DNA of 64,000 nucleotides, from contig ONLL01000004.1 in the NCBI GenBank assembly GCA_900318685.1, positions 161,527-225,526 on the forward strand. Reading direction: 5' to 3'. The DNA comes from an uncultured Prevotellaceae bacterium (lineage in GTDB: Bacteria; Bacteroidota; Bacteroidia; Bacteroidales; Bacteroidaceae). A program made the position numbers and the translations under genes. Below the pieces are notes generated by a model. The model was not told where the DNA came from and made no database searches. It saw only the letters and a list, made by a program, of their open reading frames with translations. This document shows positions 1 to 6,992 of the stretch, piece by piece. Within the stretch, counting starts at the first letter, position 1, and the number at the start of each line of letters is the position of its first letter.

Positions 1-20
1 ATAGTAAAATAACAACGGTG
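1..20. repeat. duplicated leader sequence, copy 1 (copy 2 at 1087-1106)
   Basis: ATAGTAAAATAACAACGGTG directly before and into the queD start is repeated with one change before the cls start (1087-1106). Each copy contains the GTG start. The second copy is preceded by an 8-base repeat-like stretch (AAATAGTG, AAATAGTA). Confidence 0.75.
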
Positions 21-353
21 TACTACATTCAGAAGAAAATTGAGATCTCGGCCTGCCACAGGCTCGACCTCGACTACGAGAGCAAGTGTACGAGAGTGCA
101 CGGTCACAACTGGATCATCGTGGTCTACTGCCGCTCACGCGAGCTCGACCGCAACGGTATGGTCATCGACTTCAGCGAGATCAAGAGACTCGTCAAGAAG
201 CCGCTCGACCATCAGGTGCTCAACGATGTGCTGCCTTTCAATCCTACGGCCGAGAACCTGGCCCGCTGGGTGGTAGAGCGTGTGCCGTTCTGCTATAAGG
301 CCACCGTCCAGGAGTGTGAAGGAAACGTGGCCTGCTATGAAAGTGAAGAGTGA
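18..353 (+). CDS. queD: 6-carboxy-5,6,7,8-tetrahydropterin synthase (QueD)
   Basis: Converts 7,8-dihydroneopterin triphosphate to 6-carboxytetrahydropterin in the queuosine (preQ0) pathway, in the cytosol. The 111-residue protein has the PTPS fold signature: a zinc-ligand histidine in the N-terminal ACHRL segment and a Cys followed by HGHN near residue 30. It starts with GTG at 18 directly after an AT-rich leader; no earlier start is available in the window. The stop codon lies inside a heptamer repeat (AAGTGAA, GAGTGAA) that also forms the queE junction. queE follows at once, so the two probably share a transcript. Length is slightly short for QueD (about 120) but the fold motifs are intact. 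Confidence 0.93.
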   Translation: MYYIQKKIEISACHRLDLDYESKCTRVHGHNWIIVVYCRSRELDRNGMVIDFSEIKRLVKKPLDHQVLNDVLPFNPTAENLARWVVERVPFCYKATVQECEGNVACYESEE

Positions 354-361
354 AGAGTGAA
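341..361. repeat. heptamer repeat at the queD/queE junction (3 units)
   Basis: AAGTGAA, GAGTGAA, GAGTGAA in tandem supply the queD stop codon and the possible GTG start of queE. Confidence 0.75.
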
Positions 362-376
362 GAATTTGCTACCGCG

Positions 377-1078
377 ATGAGGAATTCTTACCGCATCAAC
401 AACATCTTCTACTCACTGCAAGGTGAGGGGCGCAACACGGGACGTGCTGCGGCATTCATCCGCTTTGCAGGCTGCAACCTGCGCTGCCCGTTCTGCGACA
501 CCGAGTTCGACAGTTACCGAGAGATGACTGCCGACGAGATTCTACAGGAGATAGCCCAGCTTTCATCTTTCACCTCTCCTCTTTCATCTTTCACCTCTCC
601 TCTTTCCTCTCTCTTCATCGTGCTCACAGGAGGCGAGCCGACGCTGCAGGTGGATGAGCATTTCGTTGACCTGCTCCATCAGGAAGGCTACGAGGTGGCT
701 ATGGAGAGCAACGGCACTCGTCCTGCTCCCCGCAATCTCGACTGGCTGACCGTATCGCCGAAGGTGGTGGATGGTGGAAGGTCGATGGTGGATGGTGGAT
801 CGTGGATGGTGGATGGTGAAGGGAAGGCGCCCGATGAAATCAAGATCGTCTTCGAGGAGAATACTGCCGAAATGCTCTCATCTCCCGCCTCTCCTCTTTC
901 CTCTCTTCTCTCGCCTCTTTCCTCTCTTCCCTCTCCTCCCTTCCTCTACCTACAGCCTTGTGACACAGGCGATTCGGCACGCAATGCATTCATCCTTCAG
1001 CAATGCATCAGCTACATCAAGCAGCACCCCCAGTGGCGGCTCTCCCTGCAGACGCACAAGCTCATCGGCATCGAATAA
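377..1078 (+). CDS. queE: 7-carboxy-7-deazaguanine synthase (QueE), with in-frame repeat insertions
   Basis: Radical SAM enzyme that makes 7-carboxy-7-deazaguanine from QueD's product for queuosine. It carries the CxxxCxxC iron-sulfur ligands (C33, C37, C40), an LTGGEP motif and the SLQTHK C-terminal signature. I prefer ATG 377; a GTG at 350 also opens the frame and would overlap queD by 4 bases. The protein is 233 residues, roughly 45-50 longer than I expect for this family. The excess lies in three low-complexity loops: Ser/Pro/Thr-rich near residues 62-79, a VDGG-rich stretch near 131-150, and a Ser/Pro/Leu-rich stretch near 169-190. Each is encoded by tandem heptamers. Catalytic motifs are undamaged, so it may still work. 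Confidence 0.92.
   Translation: MRNSYRINNIFYSLQGEGRNTGRAAAFIRFAGCNLRCPFCDTEFDSYREMTADEILQEIAQLSSFTSPLSSFTSPLSSLFIVLTGGEPTLQVDEHFVDLLHQEGYEVAMESNGTRPAPRNLDWLTVSPKVVDGGRSMVDGGSWMVDGEGKAPDEIKIVFEENTAEMLSSPASPLSSLLSPLSSLPSPPFLYLQPCDTGDSARNAFILQQCISYIKQHPQWRLSLQTHKLIGIE
561..616. repeat. heptamer array inside queE, block 1 (8 units)
   Basis: Pyrimidine-rich heptamers (TTTCATC, TTTCACC, TCTCCTC and relatives) including two copies of a 21-base triple. It encodes the Ser/Pro/Thr-rich loop before the FIVLTGGEP strand. Confidence 0.9.
769..817. repeat. heptamer array inside queE, block 2 (7 units)
   Basis: Seven tandem GGATGGT variants (GGAAGGT, CGATGGT, GGATCGT). It encodes the VDGG-rich loop after VSPK. 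Confidence 0.9.
881..943. repeat. heptamer array inside queE, block 3 (9 units)
   Basis: Nine tandem C/T-rich heptamers (CCTCTCC, TCTTTCC, TCTCTTC and variants). It encodes a Ser/Pro/Leu-rich loop before FLYLQP. Confidence 0.88.
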
Positions 1079-1103
1079 ATAGTGAAATAGTAAAATAACA
1101 AAG

Positions 1104-2558
1104 GTGAGCGTACTAGGCATACTATACTGGCTATCGAGAGTCGTCGCCATTGGCGCGATCATCCATGTCGTGCTCGACAACCGACAGCCAGCCAAGACGA
1201 TGGCCTGGGCAATGGTCATCTACTTCCTGCCACTCTTTGGCGTGATAGCCTATCTCTTCTTCGGAGTGAACTACCGGAAGGAGCGCCTCATCAGCCGACG
1301 CTCACTCGACATGCTGACAAAGCGCTCGATGCTGGAGTTTGTCGAACAGCGACAGATGAACATGCCGGAGTACTACCAGCCCACCATCGAGCTCTTCTCA
1401 CGACAGAGTTCCTCACTGCCGTTCATCAACAGCAAGACCGACATCATGACCAGCGGTTACGAGTTCTTCCCTGCCCTCCTACGCGACATTGCCCAGGCCA
1501 AGAGCCATATACATATCGACATGTATATCTTTGAGGCCGATGCGCTGGGGATGCTCATCGCCGATGCCCTCATCGACATGGCTCGCCAAGGTGTAGAGGT
1601 GCGCATCGCCTACGACGACGTGGGCTGCTGGAGGGTGAAGAGCCAGTTCTTCGAGCGTATGCGCAAGGAGGGTATCGACGCCGAACCTTTCATGCCCGTC
1701 CACTTCCCGCAGTTCACCAGCAAGGCCAACTATCGCAACCACCGCAAGATTGTGGTCATCGACGGACACATCGGATACATCGGCGGCATGAACATCGCCC
1801 TGCGATATGTCAAGGGAGTGGGAAGTGGAAAGAGGAAAGTGGAGAGTGGAAAGAGGAAAGAGGAGAGAAAGGTATGGCGCGACACGATGGTGCGCATCGA
1901 GGGGGGAGGTGCCATCGGACTACAGCGTGCCTTCCTCATCGACTGGTATTTCGTCGACCGCACATTGCTCTCCGACCGCAAATACTATACGAAGCCCGAG
2001 GACGAAGGCGTACTGATGCAAACGGTGACCAGCGGGCCGGTGGCCGCATATCCGGAAATCATGCAGGGCTACCTGCACATCATCCTTGCTGCCCGCAAAT
2101 ATGTCTATATCGAGACACCTTACTTCCTGCCCACCGACGCTATCTTCCTCGCTCTGAAGACTGCTGCGGCCTCGGGTGTCGACGTGCGCGTGCTGGTGCC
2201 TCGCCGCAGCGATGCCCATTTCGTGGAATGGGCCAGCCGCAGCTACCTACGCGAAGCCGTCGAGGCAGGCATACAGGTAAGCCTCTACGAGCCGGGATTC
2301 CTCCACTCAAAGCTCATGGTCAGCGACGACCAGATAGCCACCTGCGGCTCCACGAACTGCGACTTCCGTTCGTTCGAGAACAACTTCGAGGGCAACACCT
2401 TCTTCTACGACACCGACTTCGCCCAGAGGATGCGCGAGATATTCCTCACCGACGAGCAGCAGTCGACCCCGCTCAGCACGCTGACTCACCGCATGCAGCC
2501 CAACCTCCCGCAGCGCATGTGGGACTCCATCACCCGTCTGCTCTCGCCGCTGCTGTAG
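1104..2558 (+). CDS. cls: cardiolipin synthase (phospholipase D family)
   Basis: Condenses phosphatidylglycerol into cardiolipin at the inner membrane. The 484-residue protein has two N-terminal membrane segments (about 5-22 and 32-53) and two HKD catalytic motifs: H213-K215-D220 in HRKIVVID and H401-K403-D408 in HSKLMVSD. The GTG start at 1104 follows a leader nearly identical to the one before queD. Residues about 238-257 are a Lys/Arg/Glu/Gly/Ser-rich insert encoded by eight tandem heptamers, between the first HKD motif and the conserved WRDTMVRIEGGG block. The gene ends 7 bases before a convergent gene and probably follows queDE in one operon. Confidence 0.93.
   Translation: MSVLGILYWLSRVVAIGAIIHVVLDNRQPAKTMAWAMVIYFLPLFGVIAYLFFGVNYRKERLISRRSLDMLTKRSMLEFVEQRQMNMPEYYQPTIELFSRQSSSLPFINSKTDIMTSGYEFFPALLRDIAQAKSHIHIDMYIFEADALGMLIADALIDMARQGVEVRIAYDDVGCWRVKSQFFERMRKEGIDAEPFMPVHFPQFTSKANYRNHRKIVVIDGHIGYIGGMNIALRYVKGVGSGKRKVESGKRKEERKVWRDTMVRIEGGGAIGLQRAFLIDWYFVDRTLLSDRKYYTKPEDEGVLMQTVTSGPVAAYPEIMQGYLHIILAARKYVYIETPYFLPTDAIFLALKTAAASGVDVRVLVPRRSDAHFVEWASRSYLREAVEAGIQVSLYEPGFLHSKLMVSDDQIATCGSTNCDFRSFENNFEGNTFFYDTDFAQRMREIFLTDEQQSTPLSTLTHRMQPNLPQRMWDSITRLLSPLL
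1816..1871. repeat. heptamer array inside cls (8 units)
   Basis: Eight tandem purine-rich heptamers (AAGTGGA, AAGAGGA, GAGTGGA variants), in frame, encoding the basic insert of cardiolipin synthase. Confidence 0.9.
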
Positions 2559-2565
2559 TGCGAAG

Positions 2566-3078
2566 CTACAACAAGATTTTCCTCTGCACGAAAGAGTCGT
2601 CGTCAAGCCATACATTGACGATATGACAGCCGGACAAGTGGGACGGGATGCTGATGATGCGTGAGCGGATTGGACTCCGAAAGACGTGCTTTCCGCTCAG
2701 ATCATAGATTTCAATCCTTTGGGGCAGCACCGACGACAGGAAATGCAAAGCGCTATGATGATATTCCATCTTGACTGCCTCTTGCTCCAACGCACGTACT
2801 CCCGATGATGCCTGCAAAGGCACATAGCCGCTTTCATCGACGATGGCCTGTCCTCCCTCGGTGGTCAGAAACTCGAAGATTCGGTAGGCAATGGACGACC
2901 GGTCGATATCGGAACGCACAGCCGTATAAACGTTCGACGTGTAGGGATAGCTGCCGTTTATGACAGGGAAGTTACTGACGGTCACGTCGTTGAAATCGGA
3001 TGCGATATCCGCGTTTTCTTCTCCGCTACACGACAGGAAGGTAAAGGCGAAAAGGGGTAAGAGCAGTTTCTTGTTCAT
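2566..3078 (-). CDS. truncated PstS-like lipoprotein with type IX-type C-terminal tail
   Basis: A 170-residue exported protein. Residues 1-17 are a lipoprotein leader ending in LSC. Residues about 42-88 (SYPYTSNVYTAVRSD through EFLTTEGGQAIVDESGYVPL) match the C-terminal end of PstS-type phosphate-binding proteins, but the two ligand-binding lobes that should precede them are absent. The last 50 residues (from IEIYDLSGKHVF) resemble a type IX secretion sorting tail, ending in QRKILL. The reading frame is open, so this may be an in-frame deletion derivative rather than a frameshifted pseudogene. A TATATTTG promoter lies just upstream. Phosphate binding is not expected; actual function unknown. 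Confidence 0.6.
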   Translation of the reverse strand: MNKKLLLPLFAFTFLSCSGEENADIASDFNDVTVSNFPVINGSYPYTSNVYTAVRSDIDRSSIAYRIFEFLTTEGGQAIVDESGYVPLQASSGVRALEQEAVKMEYHHSALHFLSSVLPQRIEIYDLSGKHVFRSPIRSRIISIPSHLSGCHIVNVWLDDDSFVQRKILL

Positions 3079-3101
3079 AATTCATCCGGCTTATTCGGTT
3101 G

Positions 3102-3109
3102 CAAATATA
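3102..3109 (-). promoter_or_regulatory. -7 element for the PstS-like lipoprotein gene
   Basis: TATATTTG on the minus strand, followed by C, ends 24 bases before the ATG at 3078. It matches the Bacteroidota sigma-ABfr -7 consensus TAnnTTTG. Confidence 0.55.
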
Positions 3110-3184
3110 GGAAGAAAAACTGAGACATCCAAGCGAAACGAACAAAAGTTGGGCAAATACGCTTAAAAACATTGCGATGGAGCG

Positions 3185-3272
3185 GTGCTGCGTAGGCGAC
3201 GGAGATATACTTCGTACGCGATGGGCTATACCTCCATAGCCTACGGGATATACCCGCACGGCCTTTTACCTT
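3185..3272. repeat. degenerate ~22-bp periodic repeat
   Basis: TATAC recurs at 3206, 3227 and 3249 (spacing 21 and 22) within related flanks (cgtaggcgac, gtacgcgatg, cctacggg). This looks like a decayed member of the 22-bp arrays seen elsewhere in the window, but the evidence is weak here. The rest of the spacer between 3079 and 3326 shows nothing else I recognise. Confidence 0.3.
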
Positions 3273-3326
3273 ACGACGCCACTGCTGTAAGGTGTGTTGA
3301 GGGCGACGATTCTTTCCGAATCTTTT

Positions 3327-4466
3327 TCACTTCCACCAGTCGTCAACGCTATAATACACCTTCTTGTCGTTTGTCATTTCCTTCAGCCTTTTCCACTCAC
3401 CAGGAAAAGCTTCATCATCATCCCAGACGTTAATCAGGATGTAGAACCCATGTTCGTCCATGATGGTGTCGATTGTCATCGACTTGCGAATGCCCTTGTC
3501 ATAATACGGGTCTTTGAAGGGCTCTCCTCGGAACATCTCTTCGCTGTTCAGTGGCGGGAAGTACTCGTCGGAACAGATGGTGTAGGCCTGCCTGGGGTGG
3601 TCGGCTATGTGCTGGCGCACGCATTCCATCAATTGGTGGAGCACCGTCTTGGCTCGTTCCTCTGAGGTGAACTTATAGACTGTCAGGTGGTTGTCTCCAT
3701 GTTTGCGATATACAGAGCACCTTCTGAATGATTCATCGAAAGGAATCTTGTCATTATATTCAAGGACATTAAACGTGCTGTCGATCTGGCAATGTATTGT
3801 GTGGCGCTTAATGGTCTTGTCCTTCAGCAATGGGGCGATGGCCTTCTGGAGCTTTTCAACGTCGAAGTTCTCGTTAGCGTAGAGGGTTGTGTCGACAATG
3901 GTGTTGACATACAGATCGCCATAACCGATGGCAGACATACGACCATAAAAACCACTCGGTGTTAGGCTGTGGTAGCGGAAAGAGACCAACTCAGGTCTTT
4001 TGCCCAGCCCACGGACTGTGACGAAGGGATATTTGAAGATTTCAGGAACGGGGCCCTCGGAAAAGCTTTTGGGAATGATGGTCGTCTGAATGGTATCATG
4101 CCCCCCCTGGTGGTATTCGTAGGTGTAGCTCTCGGCGGCATCTTCAGTCAGTTCGCCGAGTGTCCTGCGAATCACCTTAAAGGCTTCACGATGATTACGC
4201 CACTCTAAGCGCATGGCGCTGTCGGTCTTGGCGTCGAGCGGCGTCTTGTCTATGTCCATAGTGGGGGCCGGCCCTTCGTCATAGAGCTTCACATAGGTTT
4301 TATAGTACTTGCGGATTCCCTCGTCATTCTTATTACTGAGGGTGTAGCTTTTCACGATGCCCTTGGCCTTCAGATAGGCATAGAGGCTCTCTAATTTCGG
4401 ATTGTCTTGAGCAAGGCAAACGAGTTGCATTGCTGTGAATATGGTTAAAGAAATAATGCGTTTCAT
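3327..4466 (-). CDS. exported protein of unknown function
   Basis: A 379-residue protein with a cleavable-type signal peptide (MKRIISLTIFTAMQLVCLAQ). I do not recognise a catalytic domain. The mature part is hydrophilic, rich in Tyr, Asp and Lys, with no further membrane segments. The C-terminal region ends with conserved-looking aromatic and acidic residues (INVWDDDEAFPGEWKRL). It lies 16 bases downstream of the anti-sigma-like gene on the same strand, so it is probably the third gene of the sigma/anti-sigma operon and a candidate envelope-stress effector. That role is inferred from position only. Confidence 0.75.
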   Translation of the reverse strand: MKRIISLTIFTAMQLVCLAQDNPKLESLYAYLKAKGIVKSYTLSNKNDEGIRKYYKTYVKLYDEGPAPTMDIDKTPLDAKTDSAMRLEWRNHREAFKVIRRTLGELTEDAAESYTYEYHQGGHDTIQTTIIPKSFSEGPVPEIFKYPFVTVRGLGKRPELVSFRYHSLTPSGFYGRMSAIGYGDLYVNTIVDTTLYANENFDVEKLQKAIAPLLKDKTIKRHTIHCQIDSTFNVLEYNDKIPFDESFRRCSVYRKHGDNHLTVYKFTSEERAKTVLHQLMECVRQHIADHPRQAYTICSDEYFPPLNSEEMFRGEPFKDPYYDKGIRKSMTIDTIMDEHGFYILINVWDDDEAFPGEWKRLKEMTNDKKVYYSVDDWWK

Positions 4467-4482
4467 ATCTGTTACTTGTTTT

Positions 4483-5013
4483 TTAATTATCGATTGCTTT
4501 GTATATGTTTACCAGTCGTTCGCCGCGCATGCGCATCTGGCGAATCTCTTCTTCGGTGCTGATGTCCTCCATCTGCGGCTCGTCTTCGTTGAGGCTTGCC
4601 AGCAGCAGCTCCATCCTCGTCTCATCGCTCATCTCGACGGGTTCTTCCTGGGGTTCGGGCTGCTTCGCTCTGCTGACCTTCCTGCGAGGTTTCTGAGCCT
4701 TTGGCTGCTTCGGCGTCTCAACCTTGACGGTGGCGGGTTCCGGCGCAGGCTCTGCTTGCTTGGTTTCAGCGGGTTTCGTCGTTTCAACCTTTGCCACAGG
4801 CTGTTCACCGTCAGTCGCCGACTTGGGCGGCATGAGCAGCATCATTATGAATCCCACTACGCAGGCGGCAGCCAGCCAGGGCCATAGCTTGATGGTGCGA
4901 CGGGGATGAATTTCCTCGCGCGCCTTCTGCATGACCTCCTGCTTCAACGTCTCCGACGCCTTGAACTCACATTGCGGTTTGAGCAGTTGCTCAATGTCTT
5001 CAAACTCGTTCAT
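4483..5013 (-). CDS. anti-sigma-factor-like single-pass membrane protein
   Basis: A 176-residue protein. Residues 1-38 are a short cytosolic segment, followed by one membrane helix (WPWLAAACVVGFIMMLLM) and a periplasmic part that begins with a long Pro/Lys/Glu-rich linker and ends in a charged helical region. Start ATG 5013 overlaps the end of the sigma gene by 14 bases; an upstream in-frame ATG at 5064 would overlap it by far more and is less likely. The architecture and coupling to the ECF sigma gene indicate an anti-sigma factor or membrane regulator. There is no recognisable zinc motif in the N-terminal segment, so the family assignment is by context. Confidence 0.75.
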   Translation of the reverse strand: MNEFEDIEQLLKPQCEFKASETLKQEVMQKAREEIHPRRTIKLWPWLAAACVVGFIMMLLMPPKSATDGEQPVAKVETTKPAETKQAEPAPEPATVKVETPKQPKAQKPRRKVSRAKQPEPQEEPVEMSDETRMELLLASLNEDEPQMEDISTEEEIRQMRMRGERLVNIYKAIDN

Positions 5014-5524
5014 ATCTTGTGTCTCCTTTCTTGTTGATTCGTTGTTGAATGTGGATGATGGCATAGCGGTAGCGCGACTTCGCCGTTGCCTCGGGTATGC
5101 CTTGCAGTTCGGCTATCTGCTTGAACGTCAGTTCGTCGTAGCATTTCAGCCTAACGATTTCCGATTGTTCCTCAGGCAGCGTGTCGAGCAGTCGGCTGAT
5201 GCGCACAAACTCCTCGTGAATCTGGCTGTCCGCCTCCCCTACGCTCACCTGCCCAGCCTTGTCGAGCGTTACCACCTGCATCGGTTTCCGGCGGAAGTAG
5301 TCGGTGCAGGCATTGCTGACGGCGCGGATGACGTACTGCTCAACGTTGCCGATGCCCGTCTGCTCCCTCAGCCGGCGGAACACGCTCAGCAGCGACTCCT
5401 GCACCACGTCCTCGGCGTCCTCTCTGATGCCGATGCGCATGTAGGCAAAGCGGAACAGCCAGTCTTGTCGCTCCGTGACAATCCGTTCCAGTTCTGCGAG
5501 TATCTGTTCCGTTTCCTTGTTCAT
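5000..5524 (-). CDS. RNA polymerase ECF sigma factor
   Basis: A 174-residue sigma-70 family protein of the ECF class. Region 2 is near residues 22-90 (DAEDVVQESLLSVFRRL) and region 4 near 112-165 (LDTLPEEQSEIVRLKCYDELTFKQIAELQGIPEATAKSR, spread over the helix-turn-helix). It directs RNA polymerase to alternative promoters. The next gene, overlapping by 14 bases, is an anti-sigma-like membrane protein, so activity is probably held at the membrane until an envelope signal arrives. A TATTTTTG promoter lies about 36 bases upstream. The regulon cannot be read from this window. Confidence 0.93.
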   Translation of the reverse strand: MNKETEQILAELERIVTERQDWLFRFAYMRIGIREDAEDVVQESLLSVFRRLREQTGIGNVEQYVIRAVSNACTDYFRRKPMQVVTLDKAGQVSVGEADSQIHEEFVRISRLLDTLPEEQSEIVRLKCYDELTFKQIAELQGIPEATAKSRYRYAIIHIQQRINKKGDTRYERV

Positions 5525-5559
5525 CCTCTCTTTGCTATTCGTTTCTACTACTATAAACG

Positions 5560-5567
5560 CAAAAATA
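5560..5567 (-). promoter_or_regulatory. -7 element of the ECF sigma operon
   Basis: TATTTTTG on the minus strand lies 36 bases before the ATG at 5524. It resembles the housekeeping Bacteroidota -7 box, so basal transcription of this operon is probably by the primary sigma factor. The stretch 5570-5776 upstream is AT-rich and holds no gene I can support. Confidence 0.45.
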
Positions 5568-5776
5568 CGGAAAAAGATTTACCCAGCGCCACTTTTTTTC
5601 TAAACACTCACCAAAACGTATTCGAACCCTGTGAGCTGTAACACAACCACAGTGAATAATTTTGATAAATGCCCTCTCATATTTTAAAAATTCTGAGCCA
5701 AAAGATTGTTGGTCGAAAATGAACGAGTTTTGAGCAAGTTCATAAACTGCTGACAATAAAACAGTTATAAACAGGT

Positions 5777-5886
5777 GGCGTTTTGGGCTTTTCAGGGTGG
5801 CACCCTGAGGCAACTGAAGTGGCACTTTTGGTCACGAAGGAAGGCACTCTTGGTCACGAAGGTTGGCACTCTTGCTGAGGAAAGAA
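5777..5886. repeat. 22-bp tandem array (about 5 units)
   Basis: Five consecutive 22-base units start at 5777, 5799, 5821, 5843 and 5865, each beginning GGC. The third and fourth units are the most alike (GGCACTYTTGGTCACGAAGG core); the first two are diverged. The array sits between the sigma operon promoter region and the end of the MNT gene. Its core resembles units of the arrays at 13.6 kb and 51.5 kb. Confidence 0.75.
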
Positions 5887-5926
5887 GCGGAGGAAGCACA
5901 CCAAGATCGCGTTCCGAGTAGTTCAA

Positions 5927-6232
5927 TTAAGCTGCTTCGTAAAAGATTTGGGCAACCCTGTCAATATGGTCGCCAATGGGCGTGCCTTTCTCTTTCTGAT
6001 AGTCGAGCAAGTCTATCGAATATAACAATTCCAAATCATCAATCTCGCATTGTATTGCCAGCAACTGGCTATAGTCGATGCCCTGACCAACGACTGCAAG
6101 GTCGATATCAGAGCCTGCACGGTAATTGCCTTTCGACCTAGAGCCGAATATCAGAACCTTTTCGATGTTCGCATGACGGCGGAAGACATCCTGCAGTTCC
6201 CTGATGACTGTATCGCTGAGTCCAAACTTCAT
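5927..6232 (-). CDS. MNT-type minimal nucleotidyltransferase (antitoxin-like)
   Basis: A 101-residue protein with the DNA polymerase beta-like nucleotidyltransferase signature GSRSKGNYRAGSDIDLAV (residues about 31-48); G31-S32 and the D43/D45 pair form the catalytic motif. In HEPN/MNT pairs this domain adds AMP to, and neutralises, a HEPN ribonuclease. Its start ATG overlaps (ATGA) the last codons of an upstream frame that looks like the end of a HEPN/substrate-binding partner, now truncated. The enzyme itself is intact; whether it still has a target is unclear. Confidence 0.85.
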   Translation of the reverse strand: MKFGLSDTVIRELQDVFRRHANIEKVLIFGSRSKGNYRAGSDIDLAVVGQGIDYSQLLAIQCEIDDLELLYSIDLLDYQKEKGTPIGDHIDRVAQIFYEAA

Positions 6233-6336
6233 TTTTGCTGATAATCCTCGTTCTGGGATAGCAATGCCAACTGTTCATCCAACTTCTTTAACAAAGGAGC
6301 GTAATCGCTGTAGTAACGATCGTTTCTTCTCCTTAT
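6229..6336 (-). pseudogene. remnant of a HEPN/nucleotidyltransferase-substrate-binding partner gene
   Basis: Immediately upstream of the MNT gene an open frame encodes 35 residues (including DRYYSDYAPLLKKLDEQLAL) ending in a TGA that overlaps the MNT ATG. The RYY..LLKKLxExL pattern is what I expect at the C-terminus of HEPN-type partners of MNT proteins. The frame is closed by a stop at 6337-6339 and no start codon precedes the conserved part, so the 5' two thirds of the gene appear lost. The identification rests on a short stretch and on context. Confidence 0.45.
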
Positions 6337-6387
6337 TCATAAAATGTTTCGCAAACTTGTACCGTTTTCGTGTAAAAAATGATATTC

Positions 6388-6930
6388 TTACCGAAACAGC
6401 GAGAAGTTCACGCTGCCATACTGGCGATGCTCCACGAAATGGGGATGTTGCGAGAAATCGTTGTCCTTGCCGTGCTCGAAGACGAAGATGCCCTCAGGCT
6501 TCAGCAGGCTATGCCCGAAGATGAGGTCGGGAATGGTGGGCAGCTCCTTCAGGGCATAGGGCGGGTCGGCAAAGATGAAGTCGAACTGCTGGTGGCAGGA
6601 CTTAACGTAACGGAAGACATCGGCGCGAAGACACTGAACATTGAACGTCTCTCTCTCCCCTTTCAGCTTTTCAATACACTGCAGGATAAAGCGGTGATGG
6701 TCGCGGTCCTGCTCTACGCTGACCACCTGGGCACAGCCTCGCGACAAGAGCTCAAGCGTGATGCTGCCCGTGCCGGAGAAGAGGTCAAGGGCTGTAGCAC
6801 CATCAAAGTCGATGTAGCCCATCAGCACATTGAAGATATTCTCCTTTGCAAAGTCAGTCGTTGGCCTCGCCTTAAACGTGCGCGGAATGTCGAAGTGCCG
6901 CCCCTTGTATCGTCCCGTTATAATCCTCAT
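6388..6930 (-). CDS. rsmD: 16S rRNA (guanine966-N2)-methyltransferase RsmD
   Basis: Methylates G966 of 16S rRNA using S-adenosylmethionine. The 180-residue protein has the RsmD N-terminus (RIITGRYKGR), the SAM-binding LDLFSGTGSITLE motif and the catalytic DPPY motif (FIFADPPYAL). I place the start at ATG 6930; the frame is open two codons further to a TTG at 6936. The DUF3822 gene lies upstream on the same strand, separated by a 140-base spacer that is mostly tandem heptamers; the two genes are neighbours in other Bacteroidales as far as I recall. Confidence 0.93.
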   Translation of the reverse strand: MRIITGRYKGRHFDIPRTFKARPTTDFAKENIFNVLMGYIDFDGATALDLFSGTGSITLELLSRGCAQVVSVEQDRDHHRFILQCIEKLKGERETFNVQCLRADVFRYVKSCHQQFDFIFADPPYALKELPTIPDLIFGHSLLKPEGIFVFEHGKDNDFSQHPHFVEHRQYGSVNFSLFR

Positions 6931-6992
6931 TCCCAATCACTTATTACAAATCACACTCCTCCTCGCAAAAAGATCTCCGTGCGGTAGCAAAC

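Noticed and set aside
377-1078. Frameshift or pseudogene status for queE
   Set aside because: Despite 7-base repeats the frame is continuous and all catalytic motifs follow in order.
5535-5825. Minus-strand frame of 96 codons
   Set aside because: It covers the sigma promoter and part of the 22-bp array, has no recognisable protein features and no ribosome site.
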